Source: Candidatus Woesearchaeota archaeon | GTDB taxonomy: Archaea; Nanobdellota; Nanobdellia; Woesearchaeales; UBA11716 | Direction: 5' to 3' | DNA: 8,111 bases | Assembly: GCA_013329175.1 (NCBI GenBank) | Contig: DUKR01000044.1 | Coordinates: 1-8,111 of the forward strand | Shown here: piece by piece, positions 1-5,898 of the stretch | Layout of the letters: each line of letters opens with the position of its first letter | How positions within the stretch are numbered: the stretch's first letter is position 1 | The notes under the pieces: model-generated | Database searches by the model: none | Seen by the model: the letters and a program-made list of their open reading frames with translations, nothing else | Told to the model about the DNA's origin: nothing | Translations under genes and position numbers: made by a program

Positions 1-451
1 ATGAAAAAGGCATTAGCCATACCTCTCATCGCTTCCATAGCCAAGGTGTAGCCTCATCCTTTGCATTGCAGGGCATAGTGCACTTTGAAATCACGAGGGA
101 GAAAAGAAAAATGAAGAAAGAAAAGAAGTGGAAAAAGAAAAGTGATAACAAAAAAGGCTCGGGCTGCGCTTTCTGCAGGATATTTGTTGCAGCCATCGCC
201 TAAGTATTGAGTGCTGAGCAGGCTATTGCATTAGGCCTGAGCGCTGCACCTGCGGGAATTAAGGGGGAGTGCGAGGGGTAATGCATGACGGAATTTCCAT
301 GAGCAATTTCACCGCAGACAGAGGGAGAGAGAACAGTAGCGTCGCTTTTGGCAAGGAAGCTGTCGGCAATGAGCTTTTAGGGAATGTATTTTTTCGGGAG
401 CGATGCCCATTGCCTGAGTGAGAAATAGTTCCCATTCTTCCTGTCAAAAAC

Positions 452-599
452 CGTGATGCAGATTGATCTTATCTGAGCCGGATTTTTGGCAAAAATTGTC
501 ATCATAGGAATTTTTTGTGGCAAAAAGCAAAGCGATATTATTCCCCATGGGAATATTTTGGGGGATTTTTGGCTTCAGCTTAACTGATTCTGCATCACG
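452..599. mobile_element. MITE-like element, 148 bp, with TIRs and 9-bp target duplication
   Basis: Both ends carry an inverted repeat: CGTGATGCAGA at 452-462 and TCTGCATCACG at 589-599. The flanks carry an identical 9-bp direct repeat, GTCAAAAAC, at 443-451 and 600-608. Boundaries are ambiguous by a base each side, because the inverted repeat can be extended to 12 bp by shortening the duplication to 7 bp. The interior has no ORF. It has subterminal partial symmetry (CTGAGCC at 473-479 against GGCTTCAG at 571-578), an 11-bp direct repeat GGATTTTTGGC at 480-490 and 563-573, and small palindromes such as TTTTTGGCAAAAA. Short length, no coding capacity, TIRs and a target duplication are the hallmarks of a non-autonomous transposable element that would be moved by a transposase encoded elsewhere. 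The transposase family is not identifiable from this copy alone. Confidence 0.65.
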
Positions 600-690
600 G
601 TCAAAAACAGTGGCAATATAAATGTTGCTGAGGCAACTTCGCCCTTAGACTACCCTTCTTTAATACTGCCAGCCCTACCCTTATTTTATA

Positions 691-698
691 AAAAAAAA
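691..698 (-). terminator. T8 tract after the secreted beta-rich protein gene
   Basis: Read on the minus strand, eight consecutive T residues start 6 nt after the stop codon of the 704-1753 gene, within an AT-only stretch. Archaeal transcription ends at such T-rich tracts without needing a hairpin. The same bases are the lysine codons at the end of the decayed plus-strand frame, so both roles cannot be read independently. Confidence 0.5.
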
Positions 699-703
699 TA
701 ATT

Positions 704-1753
704 TTAGAACTTCAATTGCAGCTCAACAGTGCCCTTTATGTCCTGGTCAGATGCTACGACGTTTACATTGATTAAACTCCCGCCTAATCTGGCAGAAAGC
801 CCTGCCTGCACCCGTGCCTGTTCATGACTGCTGGTGCTGCCATAGCCAATTCCCACCCATCCTGTTACGTTTTCGGTGAAATCATGGGCAACGTTGACCT
901 CAGTATCATAGGCGAACCTGTCTGTTGGGCCAACATTATACCGCAGCGCAGTTGCAGCTCCCCACATCCCTTGTTCTCCAGAAGATGCGTGTTCCCATAG
1001 TTCAAAAAGGCTGTCAATGAAGAAGTCATTGCCTGTGGGAATACCATCATATCTGCCATCAAGGTTTGTGAATTGCAGGAGGACAGGGTTAACATATCCT
1101 GCTTTTCCCATCTTAGCGTGAGTCCCTGCGACAAGCAGCCCTGAATGCGCACCTGTCTCAACATTTTGGGTGAAAAATGCGGTAGCTCCAGGGGTGTTGA
1201 CTCCTTTGAATCTAAAGCCTTCAAAAAGAGTATCATTCCCGAGGTAGCCTGCGCTGAGCATAAGCAGGTCAATGTCAATTACGGCATAGGCTTTTCCATC
1301 ACATACTCCATCACCGTTGCTTGTGACTGCCCCTGCAAGCCATAAATCAGTTCCCATCTGTTGCTGCAGGTATGTATGGATGAAGCTGTTTCCATCGTTA
1401 TTCCCACCTACCAATCCAGCATAGGTATCGCCATTCGTAGAGGAGAATCCTGCTTTCCATGCATCGCCTGCAACTGATACTACGCCAAACAGTGAGAAGC
1501 TGTCAATAGTGAGCATGCCTCCTGTGTCAGTCTCTGCATTGCCGCCTCTTTGTGCAAATCTTGCAGTGATACCACTACCACCTCTGCTGGCCCCAATGTC
1601 TATTCTTGTCAGGTGCTGGTCTGTTTCCTGCTGTGTTGTCTTGCTGTAGAGGCTGATGGCTGGCAGGCCACTCTCTTCTGCTTTGGCAGTTGAGGCGAAT
1701 GCTGTTATTGCTGCAATCGCATAAGCAAGCAGTGTATGTTTGAACTGGCTCAT
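704..1753 (-). CDS. Secreted beta-rich protein resembling an outer-membrane beta-barrel
   Basis: The product is 349 aa. A basic start (SQFKH), a hydrophobic core (LLAYAIAAITAFAS) and a cleavage site AKA/EES give a clear Sec signal peptide of about 25 residues. The mature part has no further membrane helix, is rich in Gly, Ser and Thr, and has many alternating polar/hydrophobic segments, for example TRIDIGASRGGSGITARFA, YAVIDIDLLMLSAGYL, VTGWVGIGYGS and INVNVVA. It ends KGTVELQLKF; a terminal Phe on an amphipathic strand is typical of bacterial outer-membrane barrels. I do not recognise a named family; a secreted beta-sandwich is the alternative. The start at 1753 is preferred over an ATG two codons earlier (1759), because GAGGT (1765-1761) lies 7 nt before it but only 1 nt before the earlier one. 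It is transcribed divergently from the TrmB-like regulator, which is therefore a candidate controller. Confidence 0.75.
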   Translation of the reverse strand: MSQFKHTLLAYAIAAITAFASTAKAEESGLPAISLYSKTTQQETDQHLTRIDIGASRGGSGITARFAQRGGNAETDTGGMLTIDSFSLFGVVSVAGDAWKAGFSSTNGDTYAGLVGGNNDGNSFIHTYLQQQMGTDLWLAGAVTSNGDGVCDGKAYAVIDIDLLMLSAGYLGNDTLFEGFRFKGVNTPGATAFFTQNVETGAHSGLLVAGTHAKMGKAGYVNPVLLQFTNLDGRYDGIPTGNDFFIDSLFELWEHASSGEQGMWGAATALRYNVGPTDRFAYDTEVNVAHDFTENVTGWVGIGYGSTSSHEQARVQAGLSARLGGSLINVNVVASDQDIKGTVELQLKF

Positions 1754-1775
1754 TCCCATTACCTCATTTTGTTGC

Positions 1776-1790
1776 CTCTTAAGAGTACTC
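1776..1790. promoter_or_regulatory. Overlapping palindromes, candidate repressor site
   Basis: CTCTTAAGAG (1776-1785) and GAGTACTC (1783-1790) are both perfect palindromes and share GAG. They lie just downstream of the minus-strand TATA box, close to the predicted transcription start of the secreted-protein gene, where a bound protein would block initiation. Binding by the divergent TrmB-like protein is inference. Confidence 0.35.
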
Positions 1791-1794
1791 CTAA

Positions 1795-1802
1795 TTATTT
1801 AA
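1795..1802 (-). promoter_or_regulatory. TATA box of the secreted beta-rich protein gene
   Basis: Minus-strand TTAAATAA, the same 8-mer as the enolase box. It predicts a transcription start near 1771 and a leader of roughly 18 nt containing the ribosome-binding site GAGGT (1765-1761). This is the one promoter here that implies a led rather than a leaderless message. Confidence 0.55.
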
Positions 1803-1811
1803 GATTAATCT

Positions 1812-1824
1812 CCCCCTAAGGGGG
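1812..1824. promoter_or_regulatory. GC-rich inverted repeat midway between divergent promoters
   Basis: CCCCC and GGGGG arms flank a TAA spacer. The site is about 20 bp from the centre of each of the two opposed TATA boxes and upstream of both, a position that would suit an activator acting on either gene. It stands out as a GC block inside an AT-rich intergenic region. Confidence 0.35.
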
Positions 1825-1838
1825 TAGAGATAGAAATA

Positions 1839-1846
1839 TTGATATA
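1839..1846 (+). promoter_or_regulatory. TATA-like box of the TrmB-like regulator gene
   Basis: TTGATATA is centred 26.5 nt before the ATG at 1869, so the transcript would begin at or next to that codon. This argues against the in-frame ATG at 1839, which lies inside the box. Confidence 0.5.
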
Positions 1847-1868
1847 CTCCTGCGCCTCTGCCATCGCT

Positions 1869-3419
1869 ATGGAAGCCCAATTGCTTGAGGAGATAGGCCT
1901 GACCAAGGGGGAGATTGCTGCCTATTTCGCGTTGCTTGAACTTGGCAGCTCAACCGTTGGCCCAATCATTAACAAAGCAAAGGTATCGTCTTCAAAGGTG
2001 TATGACATCCTTAAGCGCCTGGTTGACAAGGGGCTTGTGTCGTATGCCATCCGCGAGAACAGGAAATATTTTGAGGCCGCAACTCCAACGCGAATACTTG
2101 ACTACCTGAAGGAGAAAGAGCAGAAGATACAGTCGCAGGCAAAAGAGGTAGAGTCAATCCTTCCGCGGCTCCTCCTGAAGCAGGAGCTTGCTGAGCATAA
2201 GCAGGAGGTCAACATCTACGAGGGATTCAAGGGCGTCAAGACTGCTCACGAGAAAACCCTGACCGAGCTGAAAAAGGGCGATGAATTCTTCTTCATGGGG
2301 GCATCACTCCTTTCTTCAGAGAAGCTGAAGAACTACTGGCAGGACTATCATAAGCGCAGGGAAAAAGCAGGCATTACCACGCGCATCCTCTTCAACCAGG
2401 ATGTCAGCCATCGGGAGATTGAGAACAGAAATGCATTTTCAGGGGCATTTGCCAAATACATGCCGATGAACCTCAGCACGCCTTCATGGATTGAAGTATT
2501 CAAAGATACTACCATCATCGGTGTCCCAAGCGAGAATCCTATCTCGGTTGAAATCAAGAACAAGGACGTAGCGCAAAGCTTTAAGTCGTATTTTGAGGCG
2601 TTGTGGAGCCAGAAGGTGATGGTGTATGAGGGGGCAGATGCTGCAAAGAAGTTCTTCACAAACATCCTAACTGACCTTAAAAGAGGCGAAGAGTATTATG
2701 TCCTCAACACCAACGTGGGGTATCAAAAACTTCCTGAAATAAGGGATTTTTTTCATGAGTATCACAGGAAGCGAAGGGAGAAGGGCATCCATGTGAATAT
2801 GCTCCTGAATAATAACATGCGTTCCTATCCTGAATACCTCAAGCTTGAGGAGGGCAGGTACAGGTATCTCCCTCCTGATTTTCGCTCTCCATTGCAGATG
2901 ACCTTCTACAAGGACAAGCTGTACATCTCTTTGTGGGAGAGCGAGCCTGTCGGGTTTCTCATCCAGGACAGGAAGGTTGTCTCTGCCATCAGGGCGTATT
3001 ATGACCTGCTGTGGAACACTGAGGTGCAGACGTTTTCAGGAGGGAAGGGAATTGAGTTGCTCTACGAGCAGGTGCTTGCTGAAAAGAGCGATCTGTACCT
3101 TATCGGGGCGAATGCAAATTTCATGAGGGCCCACCCCTCTTTATTCTCCTCATGGGACAGGAAACGGGTGAAAGCTGGCATCAGAAGGCATCACCTGAGC
3201 ATTGAGAAGACAAGGGGAATGGAATTCAACAGGCTTCCTGAAACAAAAGTGCGGTATCTTCCCGAGCAATTTGCGAGCCCTATGGTCATCTGGGTGTTTG
3301 GCAATAAGGTTGCACACGTGCTGTGGAATAAGCTCACTGTTTTTTTGGTTGACAACAGGATAATTGCCGATGATTACCTGAAGTATTTTAGGATGCTGTG
3401 GAAGGATGCAAGAGAATAA
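1869..3419 (+). CDS. TrmB-like transcriptional regulator with three tandem sensor domains
   Basis: The product is 516 aa. Residues 1-72 form a TrmB-type winged helix-turn-helix (GLTKGEIAAYFALLELGSST, then SSSKVYDILKRLVDKGLV). A helical, probably coiled-coil dimerisation linker covers about 75-110. The remainder is three diverged copies of one ~135-residue domain (about 113-249, 250-386 and 387-516). Each copy contains a basic helix (YHKRREKAGI, YHRKRREKGI, WDRKRVKAGI), a proline motif (KYMPMNLSTP, RYLPPDFRSP, RYLPEQFASP) and a closing helix (YFEALW, YYDLLW, YFRMLW). The pattern matches the C-terminal effector-binding region of TrmB-like proteins, which usually occurs once. Known TrmB proteins bind sugars and repress or activate transport and glycolytic genes; the ligand here cannot be read. 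The start at 1869 rather than 1839 is chosen from the TATA spacing and because the winged helix begins directly after it. The divergent secreted-protein gene is the closest candidate target. Confidence 0.85.
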   Translation: MEAQLLEEIGLTKGEIAAYFALLELGSSTVGPIINKAKVSSSKVYDILKRLVDKGLVSYAIRENRKYFEAATPTRILDYLKEKEQKIQSQAKEVESILPRLLLKQELAEHKQEVNIYEGFKGVKTAHEKTLTELKKGDEFFFMGASLLSSEKLKNYWQDYHKRREKAGITTRILFNQDVSHREIENRNAFSGAFAKYMPMNLSTPSWIEVFKDTTIIGVPSENPISVEIKNKDVAQSFKSYFEALWSQKVMVYEGADAAKKFFTNILTDLKRGEEYYVLNTNVGYQKLPEIRDFFHEYHRKRREKGIHVNMLLNNNMRSYPEYLKLEEGRYRYLPPDFRSPLQMTFYKDKLYISLWESEPVGFLIQDRKVVSAIRAYYDLLWNTEVQTFSGGKGIELLYEQVLAEKSDLYLIGANANFMRAHPSLFSSWDRKRVKAGIRRHHLSIEKTRGMEFNRLPETKVRYLPEQFASPMVIWVFGNKVAHVLWNKLTVFLVDNRIIADDYLKYFRMLWKDARE

Positions 3420-3537
3420 TAGCAGAAAACATTAATTATCGAACATGTCGGAAATCGCAAGAATCATAATCAAAAGGCGATTTCTGAGCATGCTCAAGAA
3501 CACGCATCGCGGTTCTTGACATTTGTGTTTTCTGCTA
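3420..3537. repeat. 118-bp nested inverted-repeat element
   Basis: A perfect 12-bp outer stem joins TAGCAGAAAACA (3420-3431) to TGTTTTCTGCTA (3526-3537). Inside are three symmetric units: GAAATCGC (3451-3458) with GCGATTTC (3477-3484), the palindrome TGAGCATGCTCA (3485-3496), and TCAAGAAC (3494-3501) with GTTCTTGA (3512-3519). Folded, it gives a multi-branched structure. It begins one base after the regulator's TAA stop and lies between convergent genes. It could be a MITE (no flanking duplication is visible), a structured RNA, or a terminator region. There is no ORF. Confidence 0.6.
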
Positions 3538-3538
3538 G

Positions 3539-3588
3539 TATAGCAAAGTGCATATCTAAAAGTTTCATTATTACTGCACTTTGCTATA
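3539..3588. terminator. 14-bp stem hairpin at the enolase 3' end
   Basis: TATAGCAAAGTGCA (3539-3552) is perfectly complementary to TGCACTTTGCTATA (3575-3588), with a 22-nt loop. On the minus strand it is reached after the enolase stop and a pyrimidine-rich run (3590-3608, CTTCTTGTTCCTTCTTCTT pattern), so it may help end enolase transcription or stabilise the 3' end. It could equally be a second small repeat element placed beside the 118-bp one. Confidence 0.4.
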
Positions 3589-3611
3589 AGAAGAAGGAAC
3601 AAGAAGCTATA

Positions 3612-4910
3612 CTACGTAATCCTTCTAAATCCCTTTCCTGCTGCCGTCGCCTTCTTCCCCAGCTCCTCTTCAATTTCCATTAGGCGATTGTACTTGCAGA
3701 CGCGCTCTCCTCTTGACGGGCCGACCTTTATCGCTGCTGCATTAACTGCGACTGCAACATCAACCATGGAGGTGTCATTGGTCTCGCCGCCTCCCCGGTG
3801 AGAGACGATAGTTATCCAGCCATGCTTTCTTGCAAGCATGCAGGTCTCAACCGTCTCGGAGAGCGTCCCTATCTGGTTGAGCTTGATGAGAATGGCATTG
3901 CCGCACGCGGTGTCAATTGCCCGCTGGAGGCGTTCAGGATTGGTGACGGTAAGATCGTCGGTGACAATTGCTACCCTCTTTCCCATTGCCTTGTTGAGCA
4001 GCGGCCAGTGCTCCCAGTCGTCTTCTGCGAGGCCGTCCTCAAGGGTGACGATAGCAGGATATTTCTTTATCCAGCCCTCAAGATATGCGACCATCTCTTT
4101 TGAGGTGAGTTTCTTATTCTCCTTTTTGAGGATATACCTGCCCTCCTCAAAAATTTCCGATACTGCCGGGTCAAGGGAGATGCCCACGTCCTTTCCAGGC
4201 TTATAGCCTGAGCGCATGATGCCTTCCAGGATGATCCGCAGAGGAGTCTCGTTGGTTTGCAGGCCGACAGGCGCAAAGGCTCCCTCGTTTCCCACATTGG
4301 TATTATACCCTTCAGATTTCAGCACTTTCCTGATATGGAAATAAACCTCTATCCCCATGCGCACGTTCTCTCTTGCTGACCTCCTGCCGTAAGGAGTAAT
4401 CATGTATTCCTGAAGGTCTGTAGAATTGTCTGCGTGCTTTCCGCCTTCTATGACCACCATCATGGGGTTAGGCAGCGTCCACACCCTTATGGGCAGCCCG
4501 AAGGCTTTTCTTATGTAGGCATACAGAGGAATCTTTTTTGAGGCTGCGGCTGCTTTTGCTACTGCCATTGAGGCGCCAAGGATGGCGTTTGCGCCTAAGC
4601 GCGACTTGTTTGGCGTCCCGTCAAGCTTCTTCATGAGATTGTCAATGTCAATCTGTTTTGCTGCGTCCTTTCCTTTAAGCTTTGGAGCTATCACCTTGTT
4701 GATGTTATTGATTGCCTTGAGCATGCCGTTTCCCATGAACCTTTTTTTGTCATGGTCAAGCAGCACGAATGCCTCGTGAATGCCTGCCGATGCGCCGAAG
4801 GGGACACTAGCTACACCCATTGAGCCATCAGAAAGCATGGCTTTGACTTCAAGGGATGGCACTGCTCCTGAGGAGAGGATCTCTCTTGCTTTGACTGAGG
4901 TGATGTTCAT
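3612..4910 (-). CDS. eno: Enolase (phosphopyruvate hydratase), divergent
   Basis: Enolase interconverts 2-phosphoglycerate and phosphoenolpyruvate in cytoplasmic glycolysis and gluconeogenesis. The 432-aa length is normal for the family. By comparison with yeast enolase, the main functional residues are present: loop Ser41 (GAS), His159, Glu168 (QEYM), Glu209 (GNEGAFAP), metal ligands Asp247 (SLDPA), Glu291 (LEDGL) and Asp318 (TDDLTVTN), Lys343 (LIKLNQIGTL), Ser370-His371-Arg372 and Lys395. Several usually invariant neighbours differ: PFGASAG for PSGASTG, VIEGGKHAD for the INGG.HA motif, GNEGA for GDEGG, and SHRGGGET for SHRSGET with one extra residue. The pattern suggests an active but divergent enolase; a paralogue with altered function cannot be excluded. 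A TATA box 28.5 nt upstream supports this ATG and a leaderless message. It lies downstream of the triosephosphate isomerase gene on the same strand but has its own promoter. Confidence 0.93.
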   Translation of the reverse strand: MNITSVKAREILSSGAVPSLEVKAMLSDGSMGVASVPFGASAGIHEAFVLLDHDKKRFMGNGMLKAINNINKVIAPKLKGKDAAKQIDIDNLMKKLDGTPNKSRLGANAILGASMAVAKAAAASKKIPLYAYIRKAFGLPIRVWTLPNPMMVVIEGGKHADNSTDLQEYMITPYGRRSARENVRMGIEVYFHIRKVLKSEGYNTNVGNEGAFAPVGLQTNETPLRIILEGIMRSGYKPGKDVGISLDPAVSEIFEEGRYILKKENKKLTSKEMVAYLEGWIKKYPAIVTLEDGLAEDDWEHWPLLNKAMGKRVAIVTDDLTVTNPERLQRAIDTACGNAILIKLNQIGTLSETVETCMLARKHGWITIVSHRGGGETNDTSMVDVAVAVNAAAIKVGPSRGERVCKYNRLMEIEEELGKKATAAGKGFRRIT

Positions 4911-4934
4911 GGTGCATCTGCCTTGGGGTAGGGG

Positions 4935-4942
4935 TTATTTAA
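4935..4942 (-). promoter_or_regulatory. TATA box of the enolase gene
   Basis: Minus-strand TTAAATAA is centred 28.5 nt before the enolase ATG. The transcript should begin within a few bases of the start codon. The GC-rich stretch between box and ATG has no ribosome-binding site. Confidence 0.6.
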
Positions 4943-4969
4943 TGGTTTCGTGGCTGTGCAATAGTTGTT

Positions 4970-4983
4970 CAATTTCAAAATTG
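4970..4983. promoter_or_regulatory. Palindrome upstream of the enolase promoter
   Basis: CAATTT and AAATTG flank a CA spacer, beginning 28 bp upstream of the enolase TATA box. It sits in the 146-bp gap after the triosephosphate isomerase gene. It could be a regulator site or a chance AT-rich palindrome. Confidence 0.2.
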
Positions 4984-5056
4984 GTTCACACTTTTGAGAC
5001 TACTGCTTGAACTCAGAGGGAAAGCGGGGCTGAAGAAAGAGGAATTTCTAGCCTTA

Positions 5057-5821
5057 TCAAGCCGCCTGCAGCTCATATCTCACCAACTGCACAAATGAAT
5101 CAGCAGATAATGATGCGCCGCCCACAAGCACCCCATCAATCTCCTCCTGCTCCATCAGTTCCTTCACGTTGTCAGGATTGACAGAGCCGCCATACAGGAT
5201 GCGCGTCTCCTCAGCTACCTTCTCGGAAAACACTATGGAGAGCGATTTCCTTATGAAGGCATGCATCTTGTTCGCCTCAGCCGGCGTTGCAGTTTCTCCT
5301 GTCCCGATGGCCCATACAGGCTCATAGGCTATCACAACAGCAGTCATGTCCTCATCGCTGATGTCAGCAAGAGAGCCCTCCAGTTGGCTTGCGACGACTG
5401 CCTCCTCGTTACCCTGGTCCCTCTGCTCAAGCGTCTCGCCCACGCACAGGATGACTCTCAGCCCTGTCGCAAGGGATATCTTCACCTTCTGATTGATAAG
5501 CTCATCGTCTTCATCGAAAATCAGCCGCCGCTCTGAATGGCCTAAAATCACATAGGAGCAGCCTGCATCCCTGAGCATGCCTGGCGACACTTCCCCTGTG
5601 AATGCTCCTTTCTTTTCGCAATATGCGTTCTGAGCCCCAAGCTTCAGAGGAGTGTCCTTGATGATGGAGTACACCGTTGCCAGAGAAGTAAAGGGAGGGC
5701 ACAGTACCACCTCTTTGTCCCCCATGGACCCTACCTTCTCGGTGATGCCCTTAGCTAGCTCCCATGCCTGTCCCGAGAGCTGGTTCATCTTCCAGTTCCC
5801 TGCAATGATGGGAGTTCTCAT
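5057..5821 (-). CDS. tpiA: Triosephosphate isomerase, bacterial type
   Basis: The enzyme interconverts dihydroxyacetone phosphate and glyceraldehyde 3-phosphate in the cytoplasm. From the chosen start the protein is 254 aa and opens MRTPIIAGNWKMN, the classic N-terminus, with Asn9 and Lys11. The electrophile His95 is in GHSERR, the catalytic base Glu167 in AYEPVWAIGTG with the mobile loop 6, and the phosphate-binding YGGSV (210-214) and GVLVGGAS (about 230-237) follow. Length and motifs are of the bacterial/eukaryotic class, not the shorter archaeal class, which has AINFK, NHSENR and VEPPELIGTG-type motifs. An ATG five codons earlier (5836) exists, but the TATA box is centred 28.5 nt from 5821 and only about 14 nt from 5836. 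Enolase lies 146 bp downstream on the same strand. Confidence 0.95.
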   Translation of the reverse strand: MRTPIIAGNWKMNQLSGQAWELAKGITEKVGSMGDKEVVLCPPFTSLATVYSIIKDTPLKLGAQNAYCEKKGAFTGEVSPGMLRDAGCSYVILGHSERRLIFDEDDELINQKVKISLATGLRVILCVGETLEQRDQGNEEAVVASQLEGSLADISDEDMTAVVIAYEPVWAIGTGETATPAEANKMHAFIRKSLSIVFSEKVAEETRILYGGSVNPDNVKELMEQEEIDGVLVGGASLSADSFVQLVRYELQAA

Positions 5822-5845
5822 GACGTGTTGCTTCATTCTGACCTA

Positions 5846-5853
5846 TTAATAAT
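5846..5853 (-). promoter_or_regulatory. TATA box of the triosephosphate isomerase gene
   Basis: Within a minus-strand AT tract (TAAATTATTAATA, 5856-5844) the centre lies 28.5 nt from the ATG at 5821. The exact 8-mer is uncertain. It sets the start of tpiA at the inner ATG and implies a leaderless transcript. Confidence 0.5.
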
Positions 5854-5898
5854 TTACGCTTATGTGAAATTGCGTTGATTTAGCGTGGACTGGCCCCT

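Larger units (their letters stand above)
3..701 (+). pseudogene. Probable decayed reading frame interrupted by a MITE
   Basis: No intact gene is seen here, but pieces of one frame can be joined. The frame of base 3 is open to a TAA at 201-203, then from 204 to a TAA at 279-281. Adding one G to the G run at 263-267 would pass into the frame of base 263. That frame is open to a TGA at 419-421 and then to the MITE insertion. With the MITE and one target copy removed, it continues from 422 through 609 to a TAA at 699-701, giving a tail with IVPILPVKNSGNINVAEA and ending PALPLFYKKK. Two stops, one indel and one insertion suggest a relic. I do not recognise the family. A 30-codon ORF at 111-203 with a CAFC motif, and a 46-codon ORF at 281-421 starting at an overlapping TAATG, are alternative small genes; neither is well supported. 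Chance open frames remain possible, especially before 263. Confidence 0.35.

Noticed and set aside
111..203. 30-codon plus-strand ORF (MKKEKKWKKK..., CAFC)
   Set aside because: A purine-rich run lies upstream, but the frame is open well before it and the peptide is mostly lysine; kept only as part of the decayed-frame entry.
259..447. 62-codon minus-strand frame with a TTG start
   Set aside because: It begins inside the MITE target duplication, is rich in Ser/Pro/Leu as antisense frames often are, and has no promoter or ribosome site.
865..1278. 137-codon minus-strand frame and the plus-strand frame at 1145-1345
   Set aside because: Both lie wholly within the secreted-protein gene in other frames, with no signal of their own.
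2348..2665. Minus-strand 105-codon frame
   Set aside because: Antisense shadow of the first and second sensor domains of the TrmB-like gene.
3420..3537. tRNA or tRNA-like gene
   Set aside because: The outer stem is 12 bp rather than 7, the length is 118 bp, and no T-loop consensus or anticodon arm of standard geometry is present.
3798..4297. Several frames inside the enolase gene on both strands
   Set aside because: Shadows of a gene whose frame is fixed by enolase motifs throughout.
4925..4931. GGGGTAG shared between the enolase promoter and the regulator promoter (1821-1827) as a common operator
   Set aside because: Only 7 bp, not palindromic in the enolase copy, and at different positions relative to the two TATA boxes.
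5261..5849. Frames overlapping tpiA on both strands
   Set aside because: Shadows; the tpiA frame is fixed by its catalytic motifs.
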